33,340 nucleotides of DNA from JBOFLG01 sp051657745. GTDB taxonomy: Bacteria > Actinomycetota > Actinomycetes > Actinomycetales > Dermatophilaceae. Positions 1 through 8,176 of this stretch are shown here, one piece after another. Numbering within the stretch: position 1 is the first letter of the stretch; each line of letters opens with the position of its first letter. Made by a program: the position numbers and the translations under genes. The DNA lies in assembly GCA_051657745.1 (NCBI GenBank), contig JBOFLG010000130.1, positions 1-33,340 of the forward strand. Reading direction: 5' to 3'. The notes beneath the pieces were generated by a model. That model ran no database searches. It saw only the letters and a program-made list of their open reading frames with translations, and was not told where the DNA came from.

Positions 1-403
<403 letters not shown>

Positions 404-715
404 TTTTACTCCGACCTTAAGAAGACCGGAAAATGCTACCCACGAAGGGTTGTTTCACTGACTGAGCACAAACAACTAGCTCTCGCTATTGTTTGTTTTC
501 AACCAAAGGATTTTCGTCACGAGCTAGGTTTCTAGATATCCAGACCTACAAACCCATACCCGAATGACGAGGTATTTGGCATTGATTTTTGACACGCTGT
601 TGAGTTCTCAAGGTTCAGACGTGCGCACTCAACAAACTCCTTGCGAGAGTTCATATTTAGCACCACGAAAACCTACTTACCTAAAGTGCAGGCGTAGGTG
701 ACTAACTTTACCTGA
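404..715 (-). ncRNA. Pre-16S rRNA leader with conserved antitermination/processing elements
   Basis: This AT-richer stretch lies directly upstream of 16S on the transcribed strand. It holds the element TTGAGAACTCAA (600-611), which resembles the conserved box found in actinobacterial rRNA leaders and is usually linked to antitermination and processing. A second element at 468-496 can fold into a hairpin: an 8-bp outer stem (ACAAACAA with TTGTTTGT), one bulged base, a 4-bp inner stem (TAGC with GCTA) and a GAGA tetraloop of GNRA type in the RNA. No reading frame here looks coding. The role of the hairpin, such as an RNase III site, is inference. Confidence 0.75.
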
Positions 716-720
716 ATTAC

Positions 721-753
721 AGTCTAGCCTAGTTGCCTTTCCAGATTTTACAA
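721..753 (-). promoter_or_regulatory. Candidate rRNA operon promoter
   Basis: On the minus strand a -35-like TTGTAA (753-748) is followed after 16 bp by TAGGCT (731-726). An overlapping alternative -10 is TAGACT (726-721), the same hexamer seen before hisD, hisC and map in this window. An AT-rich stretch immediately upstream (about 754-780) could act as an UP-like element. rRNA operons of actinobacteria often have several promoters, so others may exist; this is the best match I can see. Confidence 0.4.
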
Positions 754-809
754 CCTATTTTGTAATGTAGCCCAAAACTTGGTTGCTTTATTTCTGTACT
801 CTGCGTGGC

Positions 810-899
810 CGGTCTCACTGTAGCATGCCTTTGTTGTCTTGACTTGCTCTTAGGCATGCAACCCGGGCTCGAGTTTCTTAGGCACGAGCCGTGAGACCG
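810..899. other. Predicted three-way-junction structure upstream of the rRNA promoter
   Basis: Three nested perfect stems can form on either strand. P1 pairs 810-818 (CGGTCTCAC) with 891-899 (GTGAGACCG), 9 bp. P3 pairs 823-830 (GCATGCCT) with 852-859 (AGGCATGC), 8 bp. P2 pairs 866-871 (GGCTCG) with 885-890 (CGAGCC), 6 bp. The 3' arm of P2 abuts the 3' arm of P1 with no gap, so the two could stack coaxially. A 9-bp direct repeat TCTTAGGCA occurs at 848-856 and 876-884. Its function is unknown: it could be a small RNA, a leader domain of a distal rRNA promoter, a terminator or a protein-binding site. Confidence 0.5.
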
Positions 900-1534
900 A
901 CGTTCAGCAAGCGGGACCGGCCTACTTGGTGCAGGGCCGGGGCCCTGCCTCGTGGTGTCCGTTCCTCCCTCGCGGGCTGACGTCGAGAACATTAGAGGAC
1001 TATCCGGCCAGACGCCAAATCGGCTGGTTGCCGGGTACGGGTCCGCGCGGCGCTCTCGCTGCTGAGTGGGCGAGTGCATGGATCGTGGACTCGTGGAAGT
1101 GTGACGCGCGGTGACCACCCGCAGGGGCACTCGAGGGGGCACTCGAAGGGGCGCGCCGAACTGACAACCACGACGCCCCGCACCGAGTGCTGACCTTGTC
1201 GGCGAGGGTGCGTCGGCGTGCGCTGCGGAAGAACACCCACGCCAACTGCTTCCGGCGAATCAACGTCGGCGCGAACGCACGGCTCGGCAAGGTTGCCGGG
1301 GAGCCTCCGTGGTCGACCTCGTGTGGACCTGCGGGTCAACCGGCGACCGCGTCGCAGCGCCAACAAGCCCGTACCCAATGTCCTCGGGACTTAGTGAAGT
1401 CAGTGCGCGTAGCCGCCAGTGCATACCGGCAAGTCCGTTCGTGCGCGCACCGCGGGACATCAGACAGCCGCGTGCGGCACCATAGGCGGATAGCCGACTT
1501 GCTGACGCCGGAAGCTACGCCCAACGCGCCCCGC
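900..1534. other. Intergenic stretch with no supportable gene
   Basis: Open frames exist here on both strands, but none gives a recognisable protein, none has a convincing ribosome-binding site, and their compositions (Arg-, Ser- and Pro-rich) look like translated GC-rich noncoding DNA. The only local regularity seen is a short direct repeat GGGGCACTCGA at 1124-1134 and 1136-1146. I found no tRNA-like sequence on either strand. Confidence 0.5.
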
Positions 1535-1825
1535 TCACCGACATCTGACCGGTCCAGCGTCCCAGGAGTCGGCCGCCGCCTGACGAGCGGCGCGGTCACC
1601 ATCCAAGGCCCCGCAGAGGTGCGCCAACGTCATCCCCCATTCGAACCAGGCCCAGCGCTGTTCAGGAGTGAGCGCAGCACGAGCCGCAACCGCGGCAGCG
1701 CCATCGGAGGTGCCGCTCCAGTCGAGGGAGTCAGGGAGTGTCTGGCCGATCATCGCGGCCCACCGTAGCGCCCCCACCAGCGGCAGGTACATCGCCGAGC
1801 CGGCGCAGCGCCTCGACATCGGCAC
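1535..1825 (-). CDS. Small hypothetical protein overlapping the nucleotidyltransferase gene
   Basis: This is a frame of up to 96 codons that overlaps the 3' end of the nucleotidyltransferase gene in another frame. I do not recognise the protein. From about residue 20 onwards the sequence looks natural: a Trp-rich segment (LRWAAMIGQTLPDSLDWSG) and then an amphipathic, Ala-rich helical part (LTPEQRWAWFEWGMTLAHL). The start is uncertain; ATG codons occur at 1825, 1819, 1792 and 1753, and 1753 would give the smallest overlap. It may be a translationally coupled partner of the nucleotidyltransferase, or its C-terminal part displaced by a frameshift. Confidence 0.4.
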   Translation of the reverse strand: MPMSRRCAGSAMYLPLVGALRWAAMIGQTLPDSLDWSGTSDGAAAVAARAALTPEQRWAWFEWGMTLAHLCGALDGDRAARQAAADSWDAGPVRCR

Positions 1826-2270
1826 GGTCCTGAGTGCGTCCCGCGAGCTCCTTCATCACCACCAGGTGCTCGATCGAGGCCACCCGGATCGGAACCCCAC
1901 GGACATCGAGCAGGACAGAGCCACCCATGAGATCGGCGAACGGGATCGGCGGGTCGGCAAACAGGTCGACCTCAACGAATGGATCCTCTGGGTCGTAAAA
2001 TGTGAACGCCACCAGATGCCGCTGTTCGACCCACTCACGTCGCGTCGTCTCGTCCGCGAAAGACTCCGCAGGCACCGGCAGCCGAGGGCGCAGCCCCAGC
2101 CCGGTGAGCACGTCAATGGCTGCCAGAGCATTGTCGGGCGAGAGGTCGATAACAAGGTCCAGGTCGACCGTGGTGCGTACGTGACCATGCAGCACCACGG
2201 CCACTCCGCCGACCACGACATGCTCGACCCCGGACGAGCCAAGCGCGGCGACTACATCGAGCAGCCTCAT
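1731..2270 (-). CDS. Nucleotidyltransferase-fold protein (AbiEii/MNT-like)
   Basis: This 179-residue protein has the minimal nucleotidyltransferase signature: a GG pair at residues 21-22 (VVVGGVAVVLHGH) followed by R-T-T-V-D-L-D-L with the presumed metal-binding acidic pair D36 and D38. Near the C-terminus the segment IEHLVVMKELAGRTQDRADVE resembles the Lys/Asp helix of AbiEii/MNT-type proteins, many of which belong to toxin-antitoxin or antibiotic-nucleotidylating families. Its start codon overlaps the mpg stop by four bases (ATGA), so it is translationally coupled to the DNA glycosylase. The true substrate cannot be told from sequence. The last 25 or so residues are low in character and lie where the downstream small frame overlaps. 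Confidence 0.75.
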   Translation of the reverse strand: MRLLDVVAALGSSGVEHVVVGGVAVVLHGHVRTTVDLDLVIDLSPDNALAAIDVLTGLGLRPRLPVPAESFADETTRREWVEQRHLVAFTFYDPEDPFVEVDLFADPPIPFADLMGGSVLLDVRGVPIRVASIEHLVVMKELAGRTQDRADVEALRRLGDVPAAGGGATVGRDDRPDTP

Positions 2271-2890
2271 GTGCGCAGGGTAGGGCCGACCCGCCCGGGT
2301 CGGTACCTACTGACCGTGGGTTCGCCGTCGATCCAAAACCGCCACGGATGCCGATCACCGTCACCCCCTGGTCCGCTCACGCCTACCCGGGCACCAGTAC
2401 GAACCGCGGATGGTCGAAGCCGGTCAACCGGAGCCTCGAGCCACACGGACGCGTCGCGAGCGACGAGGTCGAGTCCGTTCTCGGCCTGGCCGAGGGCAAC
2501 CGAACGAGCAAGCCGAGCCGGGCCTCGCGCCAAATCTCGGTCAGCGGCACCGGGCCGGCGCTGCCGCGCCAGCTCAACACCGTCGACCACCTCGCCGGCC
2601 CGCAGCAGAACCGCCGACGCGCGATCCGGGACCCCGGTCACGACGTTGGCGCACCAGTGCATCCCGTACGTGAAGTAAATGTAGAGATGGCCGGCCCGGC
2701 CGAACATCACCTCAGTACGCGGGGTTCGGCCGCGAAAAGCGTGGGACCCCGGGTCCTGGTCGCCGCCGTACGCCTCGACCTCAGTCAGCCGCACGGTCAC
2801 CCCGGCGTGGGTCAAGCGACAACCGAGGAGACGGGGCGCAACCTCGAGTACCTCACCATCAAGGTCGTCGCGGACGAGACGGGTTCGCAC
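2267..2890 (-). CDS. mpg: 3-methyladenine DNA glycosylase (AAG/MPG family)
   Basis: A 207-residue protein of the single-domain alkyladenine DNA glycosylase family, which removes alkylated purines such as 3-methyladenine in base-excision repair. Diagnostic segments are LLGCRL (residues 21-26), the active-site region LTEVEAYGG (35-43), SHAFRGRTPR and the motif GHLYIYFTYGMHWCANVV (67-84). The start is GTG at 2890; an in-frame TGA lies a few codons upstream, so no longer N-terminus is possible. It follows argH after about 150 bp and overlaps the nucleotidyltransferase gene by four bases. A separate paralogue family (AlkA) is excluded by these motifs. Confidence 0.93.
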   Translation of the reverse strand: MRTRLVRDDLDGEVLEVAPRLLGCRLTHAGVTVRLTEVEAYGGDQDPGSHAFRGRTPRTEVMFGRAGHLYIYFTYGMHWCANVVTGVPDRASAVLLRAGEVVDGVELARQRRPGAADRDLARGPARLARSVALGQAENGLDLVARDASVWLEAPVDRLRPSAVRTGARVGVSGPGGDGDRHPWRFWIDGEPTVSRYRPGRVGPTLRT

Positions 2891-3041
2891 CTGGCCGAGT
2901 GTGCCCGATCGGCCAGGAACTCGTCATCCGGGCATGGAGCCGGTGCCGCTAGAACGTGCGCGTCCAGGCCCGGAATTCGCAACCGTGGGTACGGAACCGA
3001 TCGCAGCGCACCCACTCGCGACCGGAACGAGGACCCAGCGG

Positions 3042-4511
3042 TCAGCGCACCACGGGAAACTCCGACGACCAGGCACGGGCGTCATCCACGACCTGCCGGA
3101 CGCGAGCCAGCTGCTCAACGACCCGGTCCGGAGCGGTTCCACCCATCGCCGAGCGCGAGGCGAGCGACCCCGAGACACACAGCACCTCGCGGACGCCCGG
3201 AGTGAGATGCGGGCTGACCGCGGCAAGGTCACCGTCGGTGAGATCCCACAACTCGACACCACGTTCTTCACATGTGCGGACGCACGCACCAGCAATCTCG
3301 TGTGCCTGCCGGAACGAGACACCATCCCGAACCAGCCACTCCGCGACATCTGTGGCGAGCGAAAACCCCTGCGGTGCAAGCGACTCCAGTCGCTCGGTAT
3401 CGAAGCGAAGGGTGGCCACCATGCCGGCGAACGCGGGCAGGAGAGTCTCCAAGGTGTCAACTGCGTCGAACACCGGCTCCTTGTCCTCCTGCAGGTCGCG
3501 GTTGTACGCGAGCGGCAACGCCTTCAGCGTCGTCAGCAACCCGGCGAGATTGCCCACCAACCGGCCAGCCTTGCCCCGGGCAAGCTCCGCGACGTCGGGG
3601 TTCTTCTTCTGCGGCATGATGCTCGAACCTGTCGAGTAGGCGTCATCAAGCGCAACGAAGGAGAACTCCTTGGTCGCCCACAGCACGACCTCCTCCGCGA
3701 GCCGAGACACGTCCACCGCCGTCATCGCCAGCACGAAGGCGAACTCGGCAGCGAAGTCGCGGGACGCGGTGCCGTCGATCGAATTCTCCACCGACGCCGG
3801 GAAGCCCAGATCCGCAGCAACGGCCTCTGGGTCAAGCCCCAACGAAGAGCCGGCGAGCGCGCCGGAACCATACGGCGATACCGCGCAGCGACGGTCCCAG
3901 TCGCGAAGTCGATCGACGTCGCGTACCAGGGCCCACGCATGCGCGAGCAGGTGATGGCTAAGCAGCACCGGCTGGGCGTGTTGAAGATGCGTGCGCCCTG
4001 GCATCGCCACGCCGAAATGGGTGGTCGACTGAGCGACCAGTGCGTCGACGACATCGAGGACAAGCCCCGCGGTCAACCGGGCATGCTCGCGCAGGTACAT
4101 CCGGAACAGGGTGGCTACCTGGTCGTTGCGGGAGCGCCCGGCCCGGAGCCGGCCACCAACATCCGCCCCAGCGCGCTCGATCAGGCCACGCTCGAGCGCA
4201 GTGTGGACGTCCTCATCATCCGCGACCGGAGCGAAGGATTCCGATTCGACATCGGCGCGGAGCCTGTCGAGGGCATCCAGCATCTGGTCAAGCGCGGCAT
4301 CGTCCAACAGGCCAGCCCGGTGCAGAACACGGGCGTGCGCACGCGATCCGGCGAGATCATACGGCGCCAGCCGCCAGTCGAAATGCGTCGATCTCGACAG
4401 GTCAACCAGAGCATTGGCCGGCCCACCGGCGAAGCGGCCGCCCCAGAGCGCGGCGCCGGCCCGGCCCTCCAATGCCGGTGACGACCTCATCGTCGGCTCG
4501 GGGGTGGTCAC
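3042..4511 (-). CDS. argH: Argininosuccinate lyase
   Basis: The last enzyme of arginine synthesis, cleaving argininosuccinate to arginine and fumarate. The 489-residue protein carries the fumarase/aspartase-superfamily signature GSSIMPQKKNPD, the N-terminal WGGRF, the RSRNDQVAT loop and MPGRTHLQHAQP. I chose GTG at 4511 because it overlaps the argR stop as GTGA, the same junction type seen elsewhere in this operon; an in-frame start at 4532 would reach further into argR. argG (argininosuccinate synthase), which in many actinobacteria lies between argR and argH, is absent, so its product must come from elsewhere in the genome. Confidence 0.96.
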   Translation of the reverse strand: MTTPEPTMRSSPALEGRAGAALWGGRFAGGPANALVDLSRSTHFDWRLAPYDLAGSRAHARVLHRAGLLDDAALDQMLDALDRLRADVESESFAPVADDEDVHTALERGLIERAGADVGGRLRAGRSRNDQVATLFRMYLREHARLTAGLVLDVVDALVAQSTTHFGVAMPGRTHLQHAQPVLLSHHLLAHAWALVRDVDRLRDWDRRCAVSPYGSGALAGSSLGLDPEAVAADLGFPASVENSIDGTASRDFAAEFAFVLAMTAVDVSRLAEEVVLWATKEFSFVALDDAYSTGSSIMPQKKNPDVAELARGKAGRLVGNLAGLLTTLKALPLAYNRDLQEDKEPVFDAVDTLETLLPAFAGMVATLRFDTERLESLAPQGFSLATDVAEWLVRDGVSFRQAHEIAGACVRTCEERGVELWDLTDGDLAAVSPHLTPGVREVLCVSGSLASRSAMGGTAPDRVVEQLARVRQVVDDARAWSSEFPVVR

Positions 4512-5011
4512 GAGGGCTCCTTCCGGGTCCACGAAATCAGGCGGTCGACCAGTCCGCGGCTTCGAGCCGTACCCGACGTCACCACCAGGATGGTGTCATC
4601 ACCGGCGATGGTGCCGAGCACGCCGTCGTATGCTGCCTGGTCCAACGCGGAGGCAAGAAAGTTGGCCGCGCCTGGCGGGGTCCGCAGGACCACGAGGTTC
4701 GCCGAGTAGTCCGCCGAAACCAACAGTTCGTGACAGCGGGACTGAAGGCGCGTCATCCGCTGCGCCGGGTCGAGAGCCGCGCGGACGGAGCGGTCACCCC
4801 CCTCACCAGGCACGGCGTAGACCAAGCTCTTGCCCACCCGCACCCGCTCGGCGCCGACATCGACAAGGTCCCGGGAAAGGGTGGCCTGGGTGACCTCGAT
4901 ACCGTCCCCGGCCAACAGATCGAGCAGTTCGGTCTGCGAACGCACCGGCATCGAGCCGAGGATCTCGACGATCCGCTGCTGCCGGGCGACCCGACTGGTC
5001 GAGACTGTCAC
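4508..5011 (-). CDS. argR: Arginine repressor ArgR
   Basis: A 167-residue ArgR-family regulator. The N-terminal winged helix-turn-helix is visible (SQTELLDLLAGDGIEVTQA followed by TLSRDL). The C-terminal oligomerisation and arginine-binding domain carries GTIAGDDTILVV, whose Asp pair contacts arginine in the family. The start GTG at 5011 overlaps the argF stop as GTGA, and the stop overlaps the argH start the same way. It should repress this operon when arginine is plentiful; a matching operator lies at the argC promoter (about 9630-9663). Confidence 0.95.
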   Translation of the reverse strand: MTVSTSRVARQQRIVEILGSMPVRSQTELLDLLAGDGIEVTQATLSRDLVDVGAERVRVGKSLVYAVPGEGGDRSVRAALDPAQRMTRLQSRCHELLVSADYSANLVVLRTPPGAANFLASALDQAAYDGVLGTIAGDDTILVVTSGTARSRGLVDRLISWTRKEPS

Positions 5012-5970
5012 GAACCCACCTGTGCCACAGCGGTATCGGCCTGCTCGACCAACCACGAGAGGAGCGCCTTCTGGACATGCAACCGATTCTCGGCCTGCTG
5101 CCAGACCAGGGACCGGGGACCATCGATCACCTCGGCGGCCACCTCGTACCCGCGATGCGCCGGCAAGCAGTGCAAGAAGAACGCGTGTGGCGCGGCGTGT
5201 GCCAGCAACGCAGTATCGACAACGAAGGCCGCGAACGGGCTGGCACCACCCGCGCGTAGCTCCGCCTCGCTCTCCTGCCCCATGGAGACCCAGGTATCGG
5301 TGGCCACCACATCGGCGTTGTCCACGGCCGCGACCGGATCCTCGGTCACCATGACCGAGCCACCGGTGGACCGGGCCACCGCCTCGGCACGAGCCACGAC
5401 ATCGGCCCGCGGACCGTGCGAGGCAGGCGTGCCGATGCGAACGTGCATCCCGGCCGTGGCTCCGCCCAGCAGATAGGAGTGGGCCATGTTGTTGGCACCG
5501 TCACCGACGTACGCCAGCGTCCGTGCGTTGCTGGTGCCCAACACCTCGCGCACGGTGAGGAGATCGGCGAGCACCTGGCACGGGTGGTAGTCGTCGGTGA
5601 GGGCGTTGACCACTGGGACCCCGGCGTGCGCGGCAAGCTCCTCCACCTGCGACTGGCCGAAGGTACGCCACACGACAGCGGCCGACTGGGGCCCCAGGAC
5701 ACGCGCGACATCCGCCACGGACTCCCGCTCCCCCACCCCAGCGAGACTGCCATCGACGATCATCGGATAGCCGCCGAGACCGGTGACCGCACCGATAAAG
5801 GACACCTGGGTACGCAGCGTCGGTTTGTCGAACAGCACCGCGACACAGCGTGGCCCATCGAGACGACGATCGGAGAACGGGGCCGCCTTGAGCGCGACGG
5901 CGCGGTCGAGCACTGCGCGCTGCTCAGCCGGGGAGAGGTCGTCATCAGCGAGGAAGTGGCGTGGCGTCAT
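5008..5970 (-). CDS. argF: Ornithine carbamoyltransferase
   Basis: Transfers the carbamoyl group of carbamoyl phosphate to ornithine, giving citrulline. The 320-residue protein has the HPCQ motif (129-132), the ornithine-binding SMG loop (DTWVSMG, ending at 231) and HCLPAHRG (267-274), which together mark an ornithine transcarbamoylase rather than an aspartate or acetylornithine enzyme. The carbamoyl-phosphate loop reads KPTLRTQ (49-55), where many family members have STRTR; R53 and T54 are retained. The start ATG overlaps the argD stop as ATGA and the stop overlaps argR as GTGA. Confidence 0.95.
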   Translation of the reverse strand: MTPRHFLADDDLSPAEQRAVLDRAVALKAAPFSDRRLDGPRCVAVLFDKPTLRTQVSFIGAVTGLGGYPMIVDGSLAGVGERESVADVARVLGPQSAAVVWRTFGQSQVEELAAHAGVPVVNALTDDYHPCQVLADLLTVREVLGTSNARTLAYVGDGANNMAHSYLLGGATAGMHVRIGTPASHGPRADVVARAEAVARSTGGSVMVTEDPVAAVDNADVVATDTWVSMGQESEAELRAGGASPFAAFVVDTALLAHAAPHAFFLHCLPAHRGYEVAAEVIDGPRSLVWQQAENRLHVQKALLSWLVEQADTAVAQVGS

Positions 5971-7178
5971 CGTGATCTGCTCCGTGACGTGGCAGTGTCG
6001 AGCAGACCCGGCAGGGCGTCGACGAAGAGGTCGAGTTGGTCAGTGGTGACGATCAGCGGTGGTGCCAGCCGCAGGGCGTCCGGCGTGACGGGGTTGATGA
6101 TGAAGCCCGCCTCACGTGCCGCCACCGCCACCGCCGGTGCACAGTCGCCACCGAGGGTGACCGCCCGCAGCAGCCCAGCACCACGCACTCCGGTCACGAG
6201 CGGATGACGCAGCGACGCCACCCGGCGCACCAGATGCTCGCCCGCAGCCCGGGCATGGTCGAGAAGCCCCTCAGCCTCGATCGTGTCGAGCACGGCCAGG
6301 CCTGCCGCACAGGCCAGCGGGTTGCCGCCGAAAGTCGAGCCGTGCTGACCGGGACCGAGCAGTGCAGTGACCTCGGCTCCGAACGTGACGAGCGCACCGA
6401 TGGGCACCCCGCCGCCCAGGCCCTTGGCGAGAGTGACCGCGTCGGGCCGCACCCCGGCCTGCTCGAACGCGAACCAGGTACCGGTCCGGCCAGCCCCAGT
6501 CTGAATCTCGTCGAGAACCAGCAACGCCCCGGCCTCGTGGGTGAGTTCACGAGCACGCCGCAGGTACGCCCGGTCGACCGGGCGGACGCCGCCCTCCCCC
6601 TGCACCGGCTCGAGGACGAGCGCGGCAGTGTCCGACCCGACCGCGGCGCGGAGCGCGGCGTCATCCCCAAACGGGATGTGCGATACCCCGGGCAGAAGCG
6701 GCTCGAACGGCTCGCGGTAGGCCTCCTTGTGGGTGAGCGCGAGGGCGCCGGTGGTGCGGCCGTGAAACGCCCCCTCGGCCGCGACGATGCCGGTTCGGCC
6801 AGTGCGTCGAGCCACCTTGACCGCGGCCTCGATCGCCTCGGCCCCGGAGTTGGCGAAGAACACCGCTGACCCCTCGGGGGCCCCGGCGAGGGCGAGCAGA
6901 CGCTCGGCGAGCTCGACCTGCGGCACCGAGGTGAAAAAGTTCGAGACGTGCACCAACTGGCCAGCCTGTTTGCTCAGAGCCGCGACGAGCGCCGGATGGT
7001 TGTGCCCGAGCGCGTTGACCGCGATGCCGCCGACAAGGTCGAGATAGCGACGACCATCGACATCCCAGACCCACGCGCCGTCACCGTGGTCGAGCACCAG
7101 TTGCGGGCGCCCAAAGACACCGAGCAGCGCGCGGTCGTAGCGCTCCAGCCAGCGGCTCGAGCTCGTATCGTCATCCAT
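5967..7178 (-). CDS. argD: Acetylornithine aminotransferase
   Basis: A PLP-dependent class III aminotransferase converting N-acetylglutamate semialdehyde to N-acetylornithine. The 403-residue protein shows VFFANSGAEA (106-115), the cofactor-contacting LDEIQTGAGRTG (from 222) and the Schiff-base lysine K252 in LAKGLGGGVPIGA. I chose ATG at 7178, which overlaps the argB 3' end by eight bases; frames further upstream lie wholly within argB. The sequence ATGGATGACG at this start includes one copy of the repeated octamer GGATGACG. A role as succinyldiaminopimelate aminotransferase, shared by some ArgD proteins, is also possible. Confidence 0.95.
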   Translation of the reverse strand: MDDDTSSSRWLERYDRALLGVFGRPQLVLDHGDGAWVWDVDGRRYLDLVGGIAVNALGHNHPALVAALSKQAGQLVHVSNFFTSVPQVELAERLLALAGAPEGSAVFFANSGAEAIEAAVKVARRTGRTGIVAAEGAFHGRTTGALALTHKEAYREPFEPLLPGVSHIPFGDDAALRAAVGSDTAALVLEPVQGEGGVRPVDRAYLRRARELTHEAGALLVLDEIQTGAGRTGTWFAFEQAGVRPDAVTLAKGLGGGVPIGALVTFGAEVTALLGPGQHGSTFGGNPLACAAGLAVLDTIEAEGLLDHARAAGEHLVRRVASLRHPLVTGVRGAGLLRAVTLGGDCAPAVAVAAREAGFIINPVTPDALRLAPPLIVTTDQLDLFVDALPGLLDTATSRSRSR

Positions 7179-8133
7179 CGACCGGCACCTCGGGGTCGGG
7201 GTCGGGGTCGGGGTCGGGGAGCACCATGGTGCCGATGCCGTCCGAGGTGAACACCTCGAGCAGGATGGAGTGCGGCTGGCGACCGTCGACCACGTGCGCC
7301 TGGGGGACCGCCCCTTCAACCGCACGCACGCACGCCTCGAGCTTGGGAATCATGCCGGCATCGACCGTGGCCAGGAGTTGGCGGGCCTCACTGGCAGTGA
7401 GGTGCGAGAGCAGGGAGGACCGGTCGGGCCAGTTCGCGTACACCCCCTCGACATCGGTGAGCACAACGAGTTTGCGGGCATCGAGCGCGATGGCCAATGC
7501 GGCCGCTGCGGTATCGGCGTTGACGTTGAGCACCTGGCCCTCGACGTCCAGGTCGGGAGCGACGGTGGACACCACCGGGATACGGCCCGCGTCGAGGATG
7601 TCCTGGACCGCCGATGGGCTGACCTCCTCGACGTCGCCGACCAAGCCGAGGTCGACCTCCTGGCCGTCCACGACGAGCCGCTTGCGCCGTGCGCCAAATA
7701 GCCCGCCGTCCTCACCGGAGATGCCCACGGCGAGCGGCCCGTGCTGGTTCAACAAGCCCACGAGCTCGCGGCCGACCTGACCGGTGAGCACCATCCGCAC
7801 CACCTCCATGACCTCAGGTGTGGTCACTCGCAGGCCGGCCCGGAACTCGCTGGTCAGCCCCAGACGAGCGAGCATGGCCCCGATCTGCGGACCGCCCCCA
7901 TGCACCACCACGGGCCGCAACCCGGCGTACCTCAGAAAGGCGATGTCCTGGGCGAAGGCCGCCTTCAACTCGTCGTCGACCATTGCGTTGCCGCCGTACT
8001 TGATGACGATCAGCGCGCCGCGAAACCGCTCCAGCCACGGCAGCGCCTCGACCAGGGTGCGCGCCTTGGCCTGCTCGACCCGCGCGGCGGCGGCATCGAG
8101 CACGCCCCGCACGGAGTGGATCGATGCGGTCAT
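7171..8133 (-). CDS. argB: Acetylglutamate kinase
   Basis: Phosphorylates N-acetylglutamate, the second and usually feedback-controlled step of arginine synthesis. The 320-residue amino-acid-kinase-fold protein shows IKYGGNAM (44-51), VVVHGGGPQIG (75-85), GEDGG and the nucleotide-binding LNVNADTAAAALA. ATG at 8133 is preferred because GGAGGGG ends eight bases before it; a GTG nine bases upstream is less well placed. The C-terminus ends in an unusual (DP)4-type tail encoded by a tandem hexamer repeat at 7191-7219. Confidence 0.95.
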   Translation of the reverse strand: MTASIHSVRGVLDAAAARVEQAKARTLVEALPWLERFRGALIVIKYGGNAMVDDELKAAFAQDIAFLRYAGLRPVVVHGGGPQIGAMLARLGLTSEFRAGLRVTTPEVMEVVRMVLTGQVGRELVGLLNQHGPLAVGISGEDGGLFGARRKRLVVDGQEVDLGLVGDVEEVSPSAVQDILDAGRIPVVSTVAPDLDVEGQVLNVNADTAAAALAIALDARKLVVLTDVEGVYANWPDRSSLLSHLTASEARQLLATVDAGMIPKLEACVRAVEGAVPQAHVVDGRQPHSILLEVFTSDGIGTMVLPDPDPDPDPEVPVDG

Positions 8134-8176
8134 CAGCACCACCCCTCCGACGGCTCGGGCACAGTCCTCGCGGCCG

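Noticed and set aside
1124..1146. Short direct repeat GGGGCACTCGA as a CRISPR or attachment site
   Set aside because: Only two adjacent copies, no spacers, no integrase or mobile gene nearby.
992..1378. Open frames on both strands in the rRNA-to-small-gene gap
   Set aside because: Arg/Ser/Pro-rich translations, no ribosome-binding site, no recognisable motif.
1731..1825. Certain frameshift joining the nucleotidyltransferase to the downstream frame
   Set aside because: The nucleotidyltransferase has all expected motifs and a normal length without the extra part, so a frameshift is only one possibility.
3042..4532. argH starting at 4532
   Set aside because: The GTG at 4511 forms the GTGA overlap used at the other junctions of this operon; the longer form only adds sequence overlapping argR.
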